Positions 56,901-64,000 of a stretch of DNA of 64,000 bases are shown piece after piece. Source of the DNA: Malurus cyaneus samueli (taxonomy: Eukaryota; Chordata; Aves; Passeriformes; Maluridae); assembly GCA_009741485.1 (NCBI GenBank), contig CM019218.1:38006387-38070386 (forward strand). Direction: 5' to 3'. Both the position numbers and the translations under genes were made by a program. Under the pieces are notes generated by a model. It worked only from the letters and a program-made list of their open reading frames with translations, had not been told where the DNA came from and searched no databases. Within the stretch, counting starts at the first letter, position 1, and every line of letters begins with the position of its first letter.

Positions 56901-59900
56901 GCTTATCTTTTTATGGGATCAGGTCTTATTCAAACACAGTCCCATATTTGGTGACATCACTAGTTTATTTTATGTAGATGACTCCATCAGTACATTTATA
57001 TCCGGTGTCATTTTACAGCCTCACTTGACATTGCCATGTGAAAACAGCAATCCACAACATTGCTCATGGAAAGCAGGTAGCATTAACCATGATACAAAAA
57101 TGGTTATAAGAATGCTCAGATGTACAGGCCCACCTAAAAGCCTGTCCAACATGACAAATTAATTTGTACATTGTGGTGGTTAATGCACCCAAATTTGGAT
57201 TTCTCATATGGTAGTGAAGGATGGTGAGGGTTACATGGGTACAGTGGAAGACAAAATACCATCTCCATAAGGGTTGATTCAAATCTGACTCTACCCAAGG
57301 GTCATGGTGCATAGTTAAACATGATCCTCTTGCTAAGACAAATGTGATTCTTGTACCTACAAGCACAAACATATCCTGCAATAGCAGAGAGGTGGCATTA
57401 TCTTGGTATACACTGCCATTGAAACAGCAGCAGAAACTTCTCCACTGTATCAAAAGAGAATGTGGAGTTTTATTTCAGTGTTCACAGTTTAAAAACAGCA
57501 TAGAAATGGTCAAGAGCGCAGGAAAGAGCTTCAAGAAAGATACTGCATCTGGACAACATACTACTAACAAGAACCTTAAGAGACTCAATCCAAGTTTATC
57601 CAACAGAAAGTCAAAAGATGATTTGACCACTGTCCACAATTATGAGCACCAGAAGAAATTATAAGAAATAGGGCTTTTTAATCAGGTAGGGGAAAAAAAT
57701 CCCCAGGAATATAATTTGATGAAATGGTTGGAAGCCAAGAAAATTTAAAGAAAGTATAGGCGGCATTATTTAACAAAAGCCATTAACTACTAGAACCATT
57801 TCTCTAGGAATGGGATAAGCTTCCACAATTTGAGGTCTTGAACAGAAGACAAAACAACCTTTTTTCAAAAATACAATGCATCTCAAGAAATGTTGGAGCA
57901 GAAATTATTGGGTGAGATTTATTGTCAGAACAGATAATCATAAAGATTCCTCTGGTCTTAAAAATATGAAAAGTGCCCAGGAAGAACAGAAAAGACCTCT
58001 GAAAGCACTGAAATACATCAGAACAAATTGTGCTCTGTTATGAAAGAGATTTTAATTACTATTAGAAGTTGCAAAGGAAAGTGAAATCTTTTTGAAAGCC
58101 ACAATTTCTTTAATAAATATTAAAAATCCAGTGAGGAAATCCTTCATGTAGCTGCCAACAAGGGAAGAAAAGAGGAAGGACATCTGTAGAAAACAAAAAA
58201 GAGGTCACAGAAGTATTCCTTTTCTGCAAAACTTGAGTGTAAATGTAAACTAACTTTGGTGCAACTGAGAGCAGCACCTGGCATCTAATTTTAAACAAAT
58301 AAGGCAGAGTTTTGTACTCTCTTAAAATCAAAAACAAAGGAAAACACAGAAAACAAAGGAAGGTGTAAAAAACATAGTCCGGAGATTGCCCAGTTTTTGA
58401 CAGCTGGCCTTGTGCCCTGTGTTTTTTGTGTATTTGCAGAGGTTTTGTGGGTGCAGAGCACCACCAAAACAGCCACTTTGTGCTGGTGCCAGTGCCAGTG
58501 CGCAGCTGCAGGTTCGAGCTCTGGCACAGAACTGCCTGGGAAGGGCTGTTTTGATGTGAAACCAGATGGTGTTTCAGTGGTGTTTTGCTTTGAGATTTCT
58601 GGGTTTGCTCAAATCCAGGAAACTCGGGAGGAGGGAAACCATAAGCAGATGAAAACATACCCAGCTACCAAAGAGAGTTTGCACAAGCTCCCCTGTGCAC
58701 AGTCCGGGCAGAAATGTAACCCTGGTCTTTCCCACTGGAGCCACACTGGGACCCGGCACAGAGGAGCCGTGCTGTGAGTGAGGACACACAGACAGTGGGA
58801 GACCCACAAACCCAGCTCCTTGGGCAGATGGGAAAGGAAACAGCAACTCAAAACAGAATCATGCTTTACAGAAGATGTTTGCTTTCTAAAATAAATCCCA
58901 GCACCCAGCAGCTGGTTCTCATTTCAGTCTGCAGATGAATAGATTTTGAGCAGAAAAAGCAGCAACAGATGCCTTGGTGCTGCTCTGCAGGAAGCAGAGA
59001 GGCAATTATCCACATGGAAATCACCCCTGGGACTTACAGCCCGAGCTGACCCACGGCCGGAGAGCTGCACCCTGCCAGTGCCCACTGCTGCTGCTCTTCC
59101 AGCCCTGGGTGCATCCCTCTGGGGGATGGGACCTGTGCTGAGTCTTTTAGGGCCACAAAGCAAAGATAATCTGCCAGTTACAGGTTTTTACCTACTCAAG
59201 TCTCCGTGGTTTTTCACAACTTAGATGCAAGGGAGGGCAGCTGAATGCTGTAGCCTTTCAGGGAGCACCTCCTTCCATGTGCACCTTACTCTGTGTGAGA
59301 AAGCCCCTTGAAACCAGCTCCACACAGGCCCTGCTTGCCCTGAGAGCCTCTCTGCTTGGGCTGCAAAACTGTTGGACCACAAGGGTTCAAATTGCATCAG
59401 GTGACACACAGGAGCCCTGGGACACGTCCATTCACCCAAAGTCAACCCCTCCCTGCCTGGGACTTACCATCTCTCACACCACCATCCCATTCTCAGCCTG
59501 ATAGAGCAGCAGCAGCCTGGGCAGCTTCAGCCATAAAGCCAGCAGTGGGAAGCCAAGAAGGTGGGCAATTGGCTTTGCAAGGTGGCTGCATGTTTCCTGC
59601 CCTTCCAAAAACCGCCCCTGTGCCAGGAAGGGGGCCAGGAGGCTGGAGCTGCTTTCATGGCTTTTACAGAACCTGCAAAATCTTCTCTCCAAGGAGGTGT
59701 CTACAAGGAAGCTGCACTGGTGGATTAGTTGCAGCTGAGCCTTGAGGAGGAGGCAACAGGTAAATTGAGGTTAGGACAAGCCATCCATGTGTGTGCTGCA
59801 GAGGCAACTTCAGAACAGTCCAGCCCATCATTCCTGCTCCCCAGGGCTCCTCCTGGAGCAGCTGGCTTGTAGGGGTGCTGCAAGGTTGGTTGATACCTGC

Positions 59901-62900
59901 TGGAATCAAATGAGAAACAATGTGGGTAAAAGCAGGCTTGTGGCAGTCACTGGGCTCCTGTGGGTTTTCCAGCCATTCCCATCCGTGCCACAGTCAGCAT
60001 CCTTTAGTGCTAAGCCCAAATCTTAACTTCCTGGGATGGACTCCGTGCGAATTTGTATATAAAACAAAGGGACAGCACATGCATGCTTTGTATAAACAGA
60101 TATTGGAGTAAGGAGCTCTGCCACACTTAACATTTCCGCAGGTCAGCCCGAGTCCTTGTTATGGTTACAAATGGGTTTTCCAAGTGCAGCTCTTCCTTTA
60201 TTTGAATGTGCGTTTTAAATGTCTGTACTGTGCACAGATACATCGCTGTGCCAACATGCACATACACGATACTCCAGAATTGCATGCTTACATTTACTTC
60301 ATGCTCTCCCCTGATCCACGTTTTTCCAGGATCCAGCAGGCTTTTCAGGAATCCTGTTCGGAGATCAACCCGGACTTGCCAGTTAATGTCACATCAGCTT
60401 GCTGTGACAAGTCAAGAGGATTGATTGGCTTCCTATGGTCCTGGAAAAGCAGGTTATCGTTTATTTCAGACGAAATAGCCCAGTTTCTCTGGCTGTTCCC
60501 ACCACCTTACAGCTACCTGGCACAGAAAGCCGACAGCCCTGGTGAGGGAGAGGGCCACAGAGGAACACGAGACAAGCAGGCAGTAATTCTTGCACTTGTT
60601 TAGAGTTGGACTAAAAATAGAGGTTCTTGAACCCGATTCACCGTAAAAAGCCTGCATAATTCAGACAAGTTATACCAGTAAATTGCAGCGACAAAGGAAA
60701 AACCCCACAGCCTTAAAAGGTCTCTGGACACCCATCCAAAACAGTGTTCTGTCCAAGTGCCCTGTACAAGAGGGCGGTGGGGACAGGGTGGGAAATCAGA
60801 TGCTAAAGACAGCTCTGGACTGTCGGGAAAAGAGCAAACTTTGCCCCCCGTCTGTGGGGTGTGCCTGCTGCCAGGACAGCGTGTCCGAGTGCTCTGGACT
60901 CTGGGGCAGCCCTTTGCTTACTCATTTGTGTACTGCCACCCCCAGAACATGAGCACTCTGTGTACTGCCTCTGCCTGGGAACTGACTTCTTCCAAGGGAA
61001 CTGCGGCAAATGACGAGGAATCTTTGCTTACCAGACTGCAAGGCAAGACTGTTAAGATAAGATTCTGCCCCTGTATTTATATAAATATCCAAAGACAAAA
61101 CCAAACATTGAAAGTGTTTGCAAAAAAACCTAAACAAATACAACCCCCATACAGACAGACCTTGCTCCCCTCATTGCTCAGGTAAGATGTCCCCCTTCAT
61201 TTCTGCAACCCTGTGGGTGTAAGAAGTTGACATTCTCCACTAGCCTCCTGCCTTTAAGTGTCATTTCTGGTTTCCTCTCCTTTTATTCCTTAAGTGTCTG
61301 CTTGCTTTCCTCCTTCTTTCTTACAGCCTGCTCTCAGCATTTCCTCAATACAAAACGGAGGCTGTGACCTTCTGCAGACGGAGTAGTCAAAGATGAACTC
61401 TGTCAGAACTCCTAACTTCTCATTTGGTTTATAAAGAGTTTCCACACAAGTATTCAGTTTTATTGCATCAGCTACCACTTTTAGATGTTCAGAGATGCAA
61501 ACTTTCTTATAATTCTAAATGTTAAAGCCTCTGCTGAAGTTCAATATCTTGAATGCCTCCAACACTAGGTGATGAGCAGCAGGGGAAATGCAGGGGAGAG
61601 AATGCAGCTGAGCCAAGATGAAAATGGTGGGTTTATCTCCCAGTTGAAAGCATTGCAGCACTTTTAGTAGCCACAAGGATGCCCAAGCTTTACTACACAA
61701 CAGACCTATCAAAGCTGACTTCCATGACCAAATTGCATCAGAGTGAATCCATCTTTGTCGTGAGTAGGAATAGCTGTGACAAGGCAATTGGCACTTCCAG
61801 CTCTGAATTCAGAAGTGCATGAGGTGGAACCACATCTGTGACTCAAACCTGTTGCTAAGATCATAAAAGGTCCTTTCCAGCTTTCCCTGGTCTGCTCTCT
61901 GACTCTCCTGGCACCAGCCCTCCCTGAGAGGGGGATGCTTTCATCTGTATTTGCACAGGGGAATTTATTGAACTATTAAATCAGCAGCGGCTCCCCCAAG
62001 GCTCCAGCTGGCACAACAAGTAGGACACCAAGGCAGGAAGCAGCCAAGAAAGTGGGGCAGCAAGCCAGGAGCATTGGCCTTCTCCATGGGATTTCAGGTC
62101 CATCCCCAGCCTCGTTAGCTGGTCTCTGGTGTGCCCTGGGCATGCTGTTGTGGGGCAGGGCTGGAGACACCAGAGCTAAAGGCTGCCGGGTATTCTCCAT
62201 TTAGACCTGCAGCATCATCACAGAGACACTCAGAGAAGGCAGACCCAATTTTGCCATTAAAGATCCACCTAGAAATAATGGGCAGGGAAAACAAGCATGG
62301 TGACATTCAGCAAAACTCCTCCACCTTCATGATAAATTAATTAGTCTGGAGGCAGCAAGCAGAAGCATCCCCATCTTGCTGCAGCAGAGTGACTCATCCC
62401 CCACTCTTTCCACTGTTTAAACACTCAACAGCCAAATGCATCTGTAAAAACAGTGAAATAGAGTTGACAGGAGCTGGTAGGTAAGGGCTGCCATTTGGTT
62501 TTTGCTGGAACCCTTACACAATCAAGGAATAGTATTTAATTGGAAAATTGTAACTGCCCTACTGGTGCTGAGAGGATGACACACAACTGGTAAGTCAGAT
62601 TTATTGGCTTTTTACAGGCAGCAAATGACAGGTCACAAAGAGCCTGACAGTGCATGGATGGAGGTCAACAGTAGCCACAAGGACTGTCGGCCTTCAAACT
62701 TGACATAATTAGAAATATGATCTGCCTGCTCACCTCTGGCTAAGTCTTCTTTCCTCTCACAAGGATAGTGAAATAAAATAGGGAGGAAAAGACTGGCTAA
62801 TATTCCTTGAAGGCCTGTTTGCATCTGCACATTAAAGTGTCTGATGGGTTCTGTTGCTACCAGGCTTCACCCATTTAAATAATAAAGAAACAAGAACTTA

Positions 62901-64000
62901 GCAACACGGTAAAAATTCCCATATCATCCTGAAATGTTTATTGACTGTCAAAACATATGAACACATACTTTGCACATCATAAAACATATAACTGGGTCTC
63001 AGGTCAGGAGAGAGGGAGAAATGGATCAGTACCATTTTATTCTTGATTAAATGCAACAGTTCCTCCATCATAGCAAATAATTTGTCATTATTATGCTGTT
63101 GATATAGGGCCAGGATCATGGATTCAAAACTGCCTCAGGTGTCACACACTCAACAGGCTTTCTGCACACTACTGCTCATGAAACCCTTGTGATCTGCTTT
63201 TCAGATGCCTGGTTTTGAATACAAGAGATATAAATAGATCAAGGCCAGATCAAGTGGTCTTCAAAGTCACTATGACAAATGCTGGAGGGCAGCCATGCAC
63301 CATGAATGTAGCAGTATTTTCCTAAATTTCTTCTATGGCAACCTATATCAGACCCCAAGATCTCTCTTTTTACCCTCCACCCTTCTGTTGGGGCTTTTTC
63401 CCTTGTCTGCCACCCCTTGCCCAGGGAAGTCACACACTAGGTCACCATACAGATTATTCCTAAGATATGTTAAAATTGATTAAGAATTGACAACAGATGA
63501 GAGCCCCAGAGTGCAAGACAGAGCAGTAGGGAAAGCTGCCCAGGTACTGCCTGGTATCAAAATTTCTCAAGGGAAAGGGGGCATTTAATCTTTTAAATAA
63601 TTAATCATTTAATCTTCAGCCTGCTCAAGGTGTCCTTCTCTGGGAATGCCAATTAATGTCCAATATGGCGTTTTCTAAAATATAACTTTGAACAGTTCAT
63701 GAACTTGGCCAAGATGGTGAAGTCACCAGATGACTGTCAGCAAGGATTTTTGAACACGATGAGCTGGGGTCATGACTCTCTAACCTTTTTGCCAACTTTG
63801 CTTCTTTGCCTCCTAATGATTGCTAAATTGAACCTGAAGCAACCATACTGATGACAGGAACAAGAGCTCTGATTCCTGGGAACAAATGATGATGAGAGAG
63901 GAATCACTGGTTTTGCAAAGCGCTGGTTCCTGGGCTCTGCTCCATCAGATGAATGTTTCCTTATAATGTCCCCAAAATCCCCTGGGCATGGGAACATGCA
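56901..64000. other. Intergenic sequence to the right edge, no gene seen
   Basis: I see no gene, RNA gene or recognisable transposon. The 182-codon minus-strand frame at 58110-58658 is the longest here; it begins and ends in AT-rich sequence, has no known domain and looks like chance. ALKBH3, C11orf96 or HSD17B12, expected further out in the conserved block, are not visible in this stretch. Confidence 0.5.

Noticed and set aside
58110..58658. 182-codon minus-strand frame
   Set aside because: No domain, no promoter or splice context, and AT-rich low-probability composition. Most likely the longest chance frame of the region.

Overview
This looks like a stretch of bird nuclear genome. Two multi-exon genes with GT/AG introns lie in the left 40 percent, both on the minus strand and both starting in CpG islands. 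The interspersed repeats are avian-type CR1 LINE fragments and one LTR resembling those of passerine endogenous retroviruses. The order ACCS then EXT2, in the same orientation, matches the conserved vertebrate block (human 11p11.2). The exact species cannot be read from the sequence.

Layout. 1-1375: the 5' coding exons of EXT2 (heparan sulfate co-polymerase), with the rest of the gene beyond the left edge. About 3.0-3.5 kb: the EXT2 CpG-island promoter, a likely non-coding first exon and a 52-bp-period minisatellite. 4.0-11.1 kb: the EXT2-ACCS intergenic region, with a CR1 fragment and simple repeats. 11,134-25,577: a complete 15-exon ACCS gene, which I reconstructed exon by exon with consistent phases into an 889-codon protein. 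25.1-26.5 kb: the ACCS CpG-island promoter. 26.5-64 kb: about 37 kb in which I find no supportable gene, only microsatellites, one LTR, an internally deleted CR1, a CR1 scrap and an assembly scar.

The most interesting object is ACCS. The human protein is about 500 residues and consists essentially of the PLP-dependent ACC-synthase-like fold. The gene here encodes about 390 extra N-terminal residues: a Myb/SANT-like (trihelix) DNA-binding domain, an acidic linker with a sumoylation-type motif, a basic patch and an arginine/glutamate-rich coiled coil. These run without a break into the enzyme. The coiled coil and the first ACCS-specific residues lie in the same exon, so this is a real fusion and not read-through between two genes. 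All recognisable PLP-site residues are kept. The C-terminal tail is also longer than in human ACCS. The protein therefore looks like a DNA-binding, probably dimeric, PLP enzyme: either a metabolite-sensing transcription factor or a chromatin-targeted enzyme. The short human N-terminus retains the last part of the same exon, which suggests that mammals lost the DNA-binding half.

EXT2 and ACCS are head-to-tail neighbours with separate CpG-island promoters. Nothing in the sequence indicates that they work in one pathway.
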